A stretch of 64,000 nucleotides of DNA from Bacteroidota bacterium (GTDB lineage Bacteria; Bacteroidota; Bacteroidia; Flavobacteriales; Flavobacteriaceae): contig JAEWJM010000025.1 of assembly GCA_023386585.1 (NCBI GenBank), positions 62,001-126,000 on the forward strand. Direction: 5' to 3'. Positions 17,116-23,374 of the stretch are shown piece after piece (positions within the stretch are counted from its first letter, which is position 1; each line of letters starts with the position of its first letter). The translations under genes and the position numbers were made by a program. Under the pieces are notes generated by a model, which worked only from the letters and a program-made list of their open reading frames with translations, was not told where the DNA came from and did no database searches.

Positions 17116-17604
17116 ATGGCAACAAATCTAATTCGGAACTACAATCAGCTCCTTGAGCTAATTTATCGAAGTCAGGCGGAAAACGTCCAATCGATTAGAA
17201 ACGTATTCTTACGAGACTTTGGCGCACCTATGCAGTTCAATAATTGCCTAATACAACCTACACAGGCCGATGGACAAGATACAATGGATAGGCTTTTTAA
17301 TCATTTGACAAGAGTTGTAGTTGACGAAAAAACTAATAAGAGAGAGTTTGAAAGTGAGAGAGCTATACGTATACATTGGATACGTCATCTTTTCCGAAAC
17401 TATCAAGGTTTAAACCACATTCTAACATTTCAAGTCACAGACGAGAAACGAGTATATCTGTTAGACAGAAACGAGCGTTACGTGATTATTTTAGAGCCTC
17501 TACGTAACGGGAACGCATATTATTTATTAAGCGCATATCGATTACTGGATTCTAATTTTAGGAAGATAATGAAGAAATATCAAAAGCGTGGCGTACCAAT
17601 ATAA
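17116..17604 (+). CDS. Small protein of unknown function, possible RelE/BECR-like nuclease fold
   Basis: A 162-residue protein, third gene of the nuclease-methyltransferase operon. The N-terminal half is helical (ESERAIRIHWIRHLFRN). The C-terminal half has the strand pattern ILTFQVTDEKRVYLLDR-NERYVIILEPL-NAYYLLSAYRL and a basic tail MKKYQKRG. This arrangement (mixed strands ending in YYLLSAY plus basic residues) resembles phage-type barnase/EndoU/ColicinE5/RelE-like proteins, but no family motif is decisive. It could be a toxin, an RNase effector or a structural partner of the DUF3800 protein. I do not recognise the family with confidence. Confidence 0.6.
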   Translation: MATNLIRNYNQLLELIYRSQAENVQSIRNVFLRDFGAPMQFNNCLIQPTQADGQDTMDRLFNHLTRVVVDEKTNKREFESERAIRIHWIRHLFRNYQGLNHILTFQVTDEKRVYLLDRNERYVIILEPLRNGNAYYLLSAYRLLDSNFRKIMKKYQKRGVPI

Positions 17605-17886
17605 AGCAGAAAACGCCACCAATCGTGTGGTAGCGTACTCCGAACTCCTTTATCCACTTGCCTAGACAAGTATTGGTATAATGAATCTTGGTACAAAAGT
17701 AAAAATAAAAATGTATCTACCAAACATTTTGCCTGTCAAGTTCAATATTTTAATATTTCCCTAACAGTCTGATTTTTAATCATAAGTGTGTTAGACAACT
17801 TAATGTATCAATTTAAATCTATCGAAATCAAAATTTGATACAGCTAAGTGTATTAAATTATTTCTTTCTTTAAATTTTGAATACAG
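17605..17886. other. Gene-free stretch between convergent operons, with hairpins
   Basis: Contains a nine-bp stem with one mismatch, ACGCCACCA/TGGTAGCGT (17613-17636), straight after the operon stop. Its left arm can alternatively pair with GTGGCGT inside the last codons (17588-17594). An imperfect palindrome around TGTATCAA...TTGATACA (about 17802-17843) lies before the convergent lipoprotein stop. No canonical T-run terminator and no convincing ORF were seen. Confidence 0.4.
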
Positions 17887-18573
17887 CTACGACTTTTTTC
17901 TAACGAGCAATTGGAACATTTTTCTACCGCCAATTCTATGTATATTAATAATGTAGATAGAATCTCCTCGGACACCAATGCCATACTCAACATTTTGGGA
18001 ATCTGACCCATCTCGAGTGTTGTATACAAGCGAAGCTTTGAAACTTCGATACAAGACATCATTATCATAACCCGATTTATAAAACTCAGGATTCTCAACG
18101 TTAGCCTTATTATAGCCATCCATATTGGAAAGCAACACCCCTCCTCCTGAAAGATCAGCTAAAAAGTCATAGCTAGTAATTGCAAGATGCCCATCGGTAT
18201 CGATTTCCATGTCAATATCTTCGGAGTATGTCAAATCGGAATACCCCTTGGTGGATTGTTCAAGAACCCTATCGACAATGTAATTGCCACTTAAACGTGT
18301 TTGATTAGTGCCCTCGTCTTGAGAATCCGAATACTCGTTTTCATCATCATGGACGCCATTTTCGTCAACGACATAGCCACGGATTGTCCTTTGTCCGAAT
18401 TCGTTTATAACAACTACATTAGAAGAATCTACAGAACCTTCTTCAGTTGAAGGTACGTCTCCTACCACCTCTGTCATTACGTGTTCTTTCTTACAGCTAA
18501 CTAATGCGATAATGACAAGAGAAACTAATGATATTGTTGCTAAATGGCTTTTTAAAAGTTTGGTTTTAAGCAT
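17887..18573 (-). CDS. Hypothetical lipoprotein carried by the element
   Basis: A 228-residue protein with a lipoprotein signal peptide: hydrophobic ISLVSLVIIALV and a lipobox ending at VSC (Cys ~27), then KKEH. The middle is very acidic and Ser/Thr-rich (NGVHDDENEYSDSQDEG) and the C-terminal half is beta-rich (YGIGVRGDSIYIINIH). No family recognised. It is transcribed opposite to the nuclease-methyltransferase operon and seems to be an independent cargo gene. It might be surface-exposed or involved in exclusion, but nothing in the sequence shows this. Confidence 0.72.
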   Translation of the reverse strand: MLKTKLLKSHLATISLVSLVIIALVSCKKEHVMTEVVGDVPSTEEGSVDSSNVVVINEFGQRTIRGYVVDENGVHDDENEYSDSQDEGTNQTRLSGNYIVDRVLEQSTKGYSDLTYSEDIDMEIDTDGHLAITSYDFLADLSGGGVLLSNMDGYNKANVENPEFYKSGYDNDVLYRSFKASLVYNTRDGSDSQNVEYGIGVRGDSIYIINIHRIGGRKMFQLLVRKKS

Positions 18574-18707
18574 TTATAAAAGTTAATTGATAACAACAAA
18601 TATATACAGAAGTAATCGTCTTCCATCATCTGGTGAAAAATTAGAGATACAATCACCTGGAAAACCTGGATTTTTCTAGGTTCTTAAATTCCAGGCATTT
18701 ACATTTG

Positions 18708-18731
18708 TTTCACTTTTGATGATAAGTGAAA
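18708..18731. repeat. 8-8-8 perfect inverted repeat upstream of the short recombinase gene
   Basis: TTTCACTT, 8-base spacer ttgatgat, AAGTGAAA. The same octamers recur as a wider inverted pair at 18788-18795 and 18814-18821. The geometry is like a tyrosine-recombinase core site or a dimeric operator. Confidence 0.55.
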
Positions 18732-18767
18732 GTGAGGGTATAAACCTAGCAATAGCAAGGGTTTGTA

Positions 18768-19412
18768 ATGAACAGAAAAATGCACCCTTTCACTTACTAC
18801 CAAAAACAAATAAAAGTGAAACAAAAAATAGTATTTATGGCTCTTAAAGGACAAAGAACGACATCGGATTTTTTAGAATGGGAAAAGATGCAATCCCTAG
18901 TATTGAAGTTAGAACGTGATGGCGAATTGAAATTTGCATTGTTAATTGCGACTGGTTCATACATCGGTTTAAGAATTTCCGACTTACTACAATTGCGTTG
19001 GAATCAGGTTTTGACCGAAAACTATTTTTTAATTACCGAAAAGAAGACTAAGAAGATACGAAAGGTAACTATTAACCCTGAATTGCGTACCATACTCAAT
19101 CGGTTGTTCACGCAGCTGAACGCTAACGAAAATGACTTGATGTTTGTAAACCGTTTTGGTGACAGACCCTTTTCTATCCAGTACGTTAATGCAAAACTTA
19201 AATCCATTTTTACAACCTATAAAATTAAAGGGCAATATTCGAGTCACTTTATGAGGAAGACATTAGGTCGCAGGATTTGGGAGGTAAACAAATATAGTGA
19301 CCAAGCTTTATTATTATTGTCGCAGTTGTTTAATCATACTTCGATAACAACAACTAAAATATATCTCGGAATTCGGGACTCCGAAATCAGTAACTTATAT
19401 TTAAGTGTATAA
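18768..19412 (+). CDS. Second tyrosine recombinase, catalytic domain only
   Basis: A 214-residue protein that is essentially only the catalytic domain of a tyrosine recombinase. It has GSYIGLRISDLLQLRW (Arg), ITEKKTKKIRKVTI (Lys hairpin), SSHFMRKTLGRR (H-x-x-R), FNHTSITTTKIYLGI (His and nucleophile Tyr). The core-binding SAM-like domain is absent. The ATG at 18768 is the longest start, but residues 1-23 overlap an inverted repeat (18788-18821). A start at ATG 18837 (MALKGQRTTSDFLEWEKMQ) gives a more family-like N terminus. Possible jobs are resolution of element multimers, a local inversion, or help in integration. It ends at a strong hairpin. Confidence 0.82.
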   Translation: MNRKMHPFTYYQKQIKVKQKIVFMALKGQRTTSDFLEWEKMQSLVLKLERDGELKFALLIATGSYIGLRISDLLQLRWNQVLTENYFLITEKKTKKIRKVTINPELRTILNRLFTQLNANENDLMFVNRFGDRPFSIQYVNAKLKSIFTTYKIKGQYSSHFMRKTLGRRIWEVNKYSDQALLLLSQLFNHTSITTTKIYLGIRDSEISNLYLSV

Positions 19413-19433
19413 CACGAACAATGGGTAAAAGAA

Positions 19434-19458
19434 AAACTCGCGCGGATCGCGCGAGTTT
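19434..19458. terminator. Strong bidirectional rho-independent terminator
   Basis: AAACTCGCGCG, loop GAT, CGCGCGAGTTT, then CTTTTTT on the plus strand and an A run (T run on the minus strand) on the other side. It serves the recombinase (+) and the convergent small coiled-coil gene (-). Confidence 0.88.
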
Positions 19459-19468
19459 CTTTTTTCCG

Positions 19469-19612
19469 CTATTTTTTAAAGCTTGCGATTTGCTTTTTAA
19501 GTTGAAGTGCTTGCAACTCCTGTTGCAATTTGTACTTCTTCATCGAATCACGCTCGACAGATATTTCCTTCTGTTTCACTTGAATCTTACCGTTAATATC
19601 ATTTATATCCAT
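19469..19612 (-). CDS. 47-residue coiled-coil peptide
   Basis: A minus-strand frame from ATG at 19612 to TAG at 19469. It encodes MDINDINGKIQVKQKEIS, then a heptad-like charged helix containing KYKLQQELQALQLKKQIASFKK. The composition (Lys/Gln/Glu/Leu, no Pro or Cys) and the bidirectional terminator immediately downstream support a real small gene. It lies downstream of the replication genes on the same strand. No homologue recognised; a small accessory or DNA-binding partner is possible. Confidence 0.45.
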   Translation of the reverse strand: MDINDINGKIQVKQKEISVERDSMKKYKLQQELQALQLKKQIASFKK

Positions 19613-19781
19613 AAAATTTTAAAAAAAAATTTTTCAGAGTGTGTGAACAACTCTAATTTATTTTGAAAAAGCAGCAGTAACACTGAGTTTCTATACATTT
19701 TTTAAAGGCCTTTACGTGCGAACGAATGTCTAGAAAGGACGTTTATTTGAGCCTAAAAAATATTTTTCTATCTAATTCAGG
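19613..19781. other. AT-rich gap in the replication module
   Basis: Holds long A/T runs, a five-bp hairpin AGAGT/ACTCT with loop GTGTGAACA (19635-19653), and a 10-base palindrome AAAGGCCTTT at about 19704. No gene is seen. It is one of two candidate places for a replication origin of the neighbouring HUH Rep; the other is 20700-20890. Confidence 0.35.
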
Positions 19782-20150
19782 TTAAAAAGGTAAATTTTCA
19801 TCATCTGTCTCGGAATGGTCGGATATGATACGACCTTCGTCCTCTTTATTATTCTTGTTTTCCAATTGCTTACTTAAAATAAGCTTAACTCGTTCACTAT
19901 CCACTTGCAACTCCTTGTCATAAACGGATACCTCATCGGCTTCTTCCAACTCTCTGTAATAGTTCTCCATCTGTTCCAGCAAATAAAGCTTTTCCAATTC
20001 GTTGTCTGATTTTAACTTGTTATACTCCATCATCAAATGTTCATCATCAATAATAGCGTCCTCCTCATATTCGAATAGACAGTATCTTGTCAACTGTGCC
20101 TTTAAGATGGGATTTCTTGAAAGGTCTTTAATTTGTGTAAAATCAATCAT
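19782..20150 (-). CDS. Acidic protein with an SSB-like C-terminal tip
   Basis: A 122-residue, mostly helical and strongly acidic protein (MENYYRELEEADEVSVYDKEL). It ends in a disordered acidic stretch and the final residues DDENLPF. That tip copies the C-terminal motif of bacterial single-stranded DNA-binding protein (acidic residues then Pro-Phe), by which SSB recruits replication and repair enzymes. No OB fold is visible, so it is not an SSB itself. Its start overlaps the end of the HUH Rep gene by 8 bases, indicating translational coupling. Recruitment of host replication proteins is my inference. Confidence 0.68.
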   Translation of the reverse strand: MIDFTQIKDLSRNPILKAQLTRYCLFEYEEDAIIDDEHLMMEYNKLKSDNELEKLYLLEQMENYYRELEEADEVSVYDKELQVDSERVKLILSKQLENKNNKEDEGRIISDHSETDDENLPF

Positions 20151-20691
20151 AATTTTTAATAGTTTTAATTTTTGTTCCGTTTTTTGTTATATATGCCAGC
20201 CAACCATTTTTCTCGAATATATCATTTTCGTGGTAGCTCATATTTGAAAATCCTAATCGGAAAGCTTGCAGTAACTTCTTTCTTTGACTGCAATTCACTA
20301 CGCAATGGATATGTTTTTTGCCTTTAAATATATTCTCTTCAATTTTAGAATCTTCAACAGTGTATTGTATCTCAACATTCGGATTATCAACGGTACGGAC
20401 AACAAATCTCATTATCTCATCAATCTCCTTTTCAGTCATAGAAACGATTGGGTCGATTGTTAGTGCATAACACTTTTCCTTTGTAATCCGCTGCGGTTTA
20501 AATTGCCCTAATAATAGTCTATGTACTTGCCACTCTCCATTAGTAGCTTTATGTACTAACTCTCCCGATTTGTCCTTAGACAATTGCAATGCTTTCTTCC
20601 TTACGTTGCGTGGACTCTGCTTATAATGTTGGCTAATCTGCCACACAGTCATATATTCATTCATTTGTATTTCGTTTGCACCTCTAATCAT
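20143..20691 (-). CDS. HUH-type replication initiator (Rep) with N-terminal HTH
   Basis: A 182-residue protein. Residues ~13-50 resemble a DNA-binding HTH (MTVWQISQHYKQSPRNVRKKAL). The rest matches the order of rolling-circle Rep motifs: motif I CYALTIDP (74-81), motif II HIH at 127-129 followed by hydrophobics, and motif III YITK with Tyr167 and Lys170, the single-Tyr type seen in CRESS-like Reps. No helicase domain follows. It would nick a replication origin and start rolling-circle replication of the excised element. An alternative is a Y1-type transposase or relaxase-like HUH protein; the HTH fusion and the coupled SSB-tip gene favour Rep. ATGs at 20664 and 20652 are possible later starts. 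Confidence 0.72.
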   Translation of the reverse strand: MIRGANEIQMNEYMTVWQISQHYKQSPRNVRKKALQLSKDKSGELVHKATNGEWQVHRLLLGQFKPQRITKEKCYALTIDPIVSMTEKEIDEIMRFVVRTVDNPNVEIQYTVEDSKIEENIFKGKKHIHCVVNCSQRKKLLQAFRLGFSNMSYHENDIFEKNGWLAYITKNGTKIKTIKNYD

Positions 20692-20897
20692 TTTATGTTA
20701 TCAAACCATTAGGAACTGGTGCTAATTCCTTCGGCTGTTATAATAAATAGTCTCACTTTCAAAATTGTTTTCATTTTATTTGCGATTTGTGCAATACTAC
20801 TCTCAACGATGCCCGTTTGACAAGTGAAAATTCAAAAAAATTCGTCAGAATTTGTTGTTTTAACCGAAAACCCAGGCGGAGTAGAGGGTTTATAGAT
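20692..20897. promoter_or_regulatory. Divergent intergenic region between Rep and the small membrane protein gene
   Basis: About 200 bp with no gene. It contains short inverted pairs (ACCA...TGGT near 20705-20720; GGAA...TTCC near 20711-20730) and the divergent promoters for rep and the small membrane protein. It is a candidate origin region, without a clear nick-site hairpin by eye. Confidence 0.4.
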
Positions 20898-20905
20898 TAA
20901 ATTTG
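20898..20905 (+). promoter_or_regulatory. -7 promoter box TAAATTTG
   Basis: Matches TAnnTTTG, 20 bases before the ATG at 20925 of the small membrane protein. Confidence 0.5.
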
Positions 20906-20924
20906 TAGTATAAAATTGCAAGCC

Positions 20925-21158
20925 ATGCAAGGTAATTTACCCTTTAGACCACACGACAACAACATTAGTACTCAGATGAAGTACGATGCAGAGGCGAGAC
21001 ATTGGATACAAGCTTTCGAATCCGAGCGCATCCGCAACAAATCATTGCATATAGGGGAGGGAAGCGGAGTCGTGACCGCACTTATAACAATAGCAATCTC
21101 CCTTACGACCATTATAGTATTAGGACTTGGGTGGATTTTTAAAAGAATATTTAAATAA
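20925..21158 (+). CDS. Small single-span membrane protein near attR
   Basis: A 77-residue protein with a soluble N-terminal part (MQGNLPFRPHDNNIS; then a charged helix EARHWIQAFESERIRNK). One C-terminal hydrophobic helix (VVTALITIAISLTTIIVLGLGWIF) is followed by the basic tail KRIFK. A TTG start at 20916 adds three residues, but the ATG fits the promoter box better. No family recognised. A single-span protein of this shape at the edge of a mobile element could be a small toxin-like or phage-like membrane protein; nothing proves either. Confidence 0.55.
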   Translation: MQGNLPFRPHDNNISTQMKYDAEARHWIQAFESERIRNKSLHIGEGSGVVTALITIAISLTTIIVLGLGWIFKRIFK

Positions 21159-21175
21159 CGGGGGATATTAGGGGG
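21159..21175. repeat. Right G5-N6-G5 repeat, probable integrase arm site
   Basis: CGGGGGATATTAGGGGG begins at the base after the stop of the small membrane protein and lies 42 bp inside attR. It differs from the left copy (11516-11532) only in the spacer. Confidence 0.55.
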
Positions 21176-21217
21176 ATGAGGTAACAAAAAAACCCTCAAA
21201 CACTTTATTTTAAAGGT

Positions 21218-21246
21218 TTAAGGGTTTTATGTTGTGCGGGTAATAG
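21218..21246. repeat. attR of the integrated element
   Basis: 29-base direct copy of 11358-11386 with one mismatch. Its last 12 bases (21235-21246) form the 3' end of tRNA-Leu, so the tRNA stays complete after integration. Confidence 0.88.
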
Positions 21247-21316
21247 GACTCGAACCTACACACCGTGAGGCACCAGATCCTAAGTCTGGCGTGTCTACCA
21301 ATTTCACCATACCCGC
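21235..21316 (-). tRNA. tRNA-Leu (anticodon UAG)
   Basis: The minus strand folds as an 82-nt tRNA: acceptor GCGGGTA pairs with TACCCGC, discriminator A, and no encoded CCA. Anticodon arm CCAGA-CTTAGGA-TCTGG gives anticodon TAG. A long class II variable arm (TGCCTCACGGTG region) is typical for Leu. T arm TAGG-TTCGAGT-CCTA. Its 3' end is the attachment site of the integrated element. Confidence 0.95.
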
Positions 21317-21419
21317 AGAACGTGGGTGCAAATATAGCCATAACTTCCAACTTTCAAACTAATTTTCTATAAAAAATAATTAATGGTTTTTTATACTTTT
21401 GGTTGAAACAAAACCACTC

Positions 21420-22808
21420 ATGGATTCCATTCAAGATTATATCCGGACCAATCGGGAACGCTTTATCAACGAACTCATTGACCTCCTAAAAATTCCATCC
21501 GTCAGCGCCGATCCGGCCTATTCACAGGATGTTAACGACATGGCTGATGCCGTAAAAGCAAGCCTTGAAAAAGCGGGTTGCCAGCACGTAGAAATCTGCG
21601 ATACGCCCGGCTATCCAATCGTTTATGGCGAAAAAACCATCGATCCGAACCTGCCAACCGTACTCGTATACGGCCATTATGATGTGCAGCCGCCGGATCC
21701 CATGGAACTTTGGGAATCGCCGCCATTTGAGCCGGTCATCAAGAAAACGGAAATCCATCCGGAAGGCGCCATCTTTGCCCGCGGCGCTTGTGACGATAAA
21801 GGCCAGATGTACATGCACGTCAAAGCACTTGAATACATGGTGCAATCACAAACACTTCCGTGCAATGTCAAATTCATGATCGAAGGCGAGGAAGAAGTCG
21901 GAAGTAAAAGCCTTAGCTGGTTCGTCGAAAACAACCAGGAGAAACTCAAGTGCGACGTCATCCTTATTTCCGATACCGGAATGATCTCTAACAAGCAACC
22001 GTCAATTACGACCGGTTTGCGTGGACTCAGCTATGTTGAGGTCGAAGTCACCGGGCCGAACCGCGATTTGCATTCCGGACTCTACGGCGGCGCTGTTGCG
22101 AATCCGATCAATGTGCTGGCAAAAATGATCGCCTCGCTGCACGACGAAAACAACCACATCACGATTCCTGGATTTTACGATAAAGTCGAAGAACTGACCC
22201 GCGAGGAACGCGACGAAATGGCAAAGGCGCCTTTCAGCCTCGACGATTACAAAAAAGCGCTCGACATTAATGATGTGTACGGCGAAAAAGGCTATGTTAC
22301 CAACGAACGCAATTCGATCCGGCCAACGCTCGATGTTAACGGAATCTGGGGCGGCTACACCGGCGAAGGCGCGAAAACTGTCATCGCCAGCAAGGCATTC
22401 GCGAAAATTTCAATGCGTCTGGTTCCGCATCAGGATTGGGAAGAAATCACCGAACTTTTCACCAAACATTTCATTAGCATCGCGCCCGCGGGCGTAACTG
22501 TAAAAGTGAAGCCGCATCATGGCGGACAAGGATATGTAACTCCAATCGACAGCATCGGATATCAGGCTGCGAACAAGGCCTACTCACAGACTTTCGGCGT
22601 TCCGGCAATTCCAGTCCGATCCGGCGGAAGCATTCCAATCGTCGCGCTATTCGAAAAAGAACTCAAAAGCAAAACGATTCTGATGGGATTCGGACTCGAC
22701 AGCGACGCGATCCATTCGCCAAACGAGCATTTCGGCATATTTAACTATCTGAAAGGCATTGAAACGATTCCGTTGTTCTACAAATATTTTGTCGAATTAT
22801 CGAAATAA
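21420..22808 (+). CDS. M20-family dipeptidase
   Basis: A 462-residue zinc peptidase of the M20 family, similar to cytosolic non-specific dipeptidases. Metal ligands and catalytic residues are visible: VYGHYDVQP (His, Asp), ACDDKGQ (bridging Asp), EGEEEVGS (catalytic Glu and ligand Glu), RDLHSGLYGG and SDAIHSPNEHFG (last His ligand). It has no signal peptide and is probably cytoplasmic. The ATG at 21420 is chosen because a TACTTTTG -7 box (about 21394) lies just upstream; the longer TTG-started frame would overlap it. It is followed by a good terminator. Confidence 0.92.
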   Translation: MDSIQDYIRTNRERFINELIDLLKIPSVSADPAYSQDVNDMADAVKASLEKAGCQHVEICDTPGYPIVYGEKTIDPNLPTVLVYGHYDVQPPDPMELWESPPFEPVIKKTEIHPEGAIFARGACDDKGQMYMHVKALEYMVQSQTLPCNVKFMIEGEEEVGSKSLSWFVENNQEKLKCDVILISDTGMISNKQPSITTGLRGLSYVEVEVTGPNRDLHSGLYGGAVANPINVLAKMIASLHDENNHITIPGFYDKVEELTREERDEMAKAPFSLDDYKKALDINDVYGEKGYVTNERNSIRPTLDVNGIWGGYTGEGAKTVIASKAFAKISMRLVPHQDWEEITELFTKHFISIAPAGVTVKVKPHHGGQGYVTPIDSIGYQAANKAYSQTFGVPAIPVRSGGSIPIVALFEKELKSKTILMGFGLDSDAIHSPNEHFGIFNYLKGIETIPLFYKYFVELSK

Positions 22809-22826
22809 ATTCCGCGAATTTCATTG

Positions 22827-22854
22827 AAAGCCATCCATTAGGGTGGCTTTTTTT
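22827..22854 (+). terminator. Rho-independent terminator after the dipeptidase gene
   Basis: AAAGCCATCC-atta-GGGTGGCTTT: ten pairs including one G-T, followed by TTTT. Confidence 0.85.
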
Positions 22855-22856
22855 GG

Positions 22857-22951
22857 GGCGTTGCGCCGTAGGATGTGATTACTAAAGGATAAATTTCATT
22901 CCGGCGCCGGGCTGTCCGCAGTGCACGGCACTTTGCTTCCATCCCTAACGC
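22857..22951 (-). repeat. Flavobacterial intergenic repeat, copy 3 (reverse)
   Basis: Read on the minus strand it starts GCGTTAGGGATGGAAGC, has AGCCCGGCGCCGG in the middle and ends GGCGCAACGCC. It shares both ends and the centre with copies 2 and 4. Confidence 0.7.
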
Positions 22952-23038
22952 AACCCGCTCGGAGGATGTTTTTCCATTTGAACAATAGGATTGCCACGGC
23001 TGCTTTTGTAACTTTATGAAATAACTTAAATCGCAACC

Positions 23039-23374
23039 ATGGACAATCAATCAAACGCACCGTTCGTAATCGACCTCAACTCCGAAATTACTGAAATGCT
23101 TTCTGCAGAGGATAAACCGGTGTCAGCAAAGCCACTATATAAAACCGAGCAAATGCAGGTGCTGCTTATCAGCCTGCGCGAAAACGGCGAATTAAAACGT
23201 CACACTGCACCGGGGCCGATCACTGTTCACGTCCTTAGAGGCGCGGTCACTTTTCACACCGACAATTCCGAAAGCAGTTTAAAACCGGGCAGCTTGCTGA
23301 CTCTGGAAAAAGAAATCCCGCATAGTGTTTTCGCAACAGAAGACAGTTGCATAATGGTAACCAAGAGCTTGTAA
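23039..23374 (+). CDS. Small cupin-domain protein
   Basis: A 111-residue single cupin barrel: ELKRHTAPGPITVHVLRGAVTFH is motif 1 (only partly matching the metal-binding histidines) and KPGSLLTLEKEIPHSVFATEDS is motif 2. Such small cupins bind metals or small ligands in stress-related contexts, and no substrate is visible. The gene stands alone between two intergenic repeats. A TAACTTTA box just upstream of the ATG could be its -7 element. Confidence 0.8.
   Translation: MDNQSNAPFVIDLNSEITEMLSAEDKPVSAKPLYKTEQMQVLLISLRENGELKRHTAPGPITVHVLRGAVTFHTDNSESSLKPGSLLTLEKEIPHSVFATEDSCIMVTKSL

Larger units (their letters stand above)
11358..21246. mobile_element. Integrative element in tRNA-Leu(UAG), period ~9860 bp
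   Basis: Defined by 29-bp direct repeats at each end, one completing the 3' end of tRNA-Leu. A tyrosine integrase sits 174 bp inside the left end, and matching G5-N6-G5 repeats lie inside both ends. The DNA is visibly richer in A/T than the backbone, uses different codons and lacks the intergenic repeat family common elsewhere in the window. Contents in order: integrase, HTH gene, nuclease-methyltransferase, DUF3800 protein, small BECR-like protein, lipoprotein, short recombinase, coiled-coil peptide, SSB-tip protein, HUH Rep, small membrane protein. No relaxase/T4SS, capsid or transposase is visible, so it is neither a full ICE nor a recognisable prophage. An integrative plasmid or satellite-type element fits best. 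Confidence 0.88.

Noticed and set aside
19421..19666. 81-residue plus-strand frame after the short recombinase
   Set aside because: Begins inside the terminator and is the reverse of the better-supported 47-residue coiled-coil frame.
11358..21246. Prophage or conjugative element (ICE)
   Set aside because: No capsid, portal, terminase, relaxase with MobA features, or T4SS/Tra genes are visible; only integrase, Rep and cargo.
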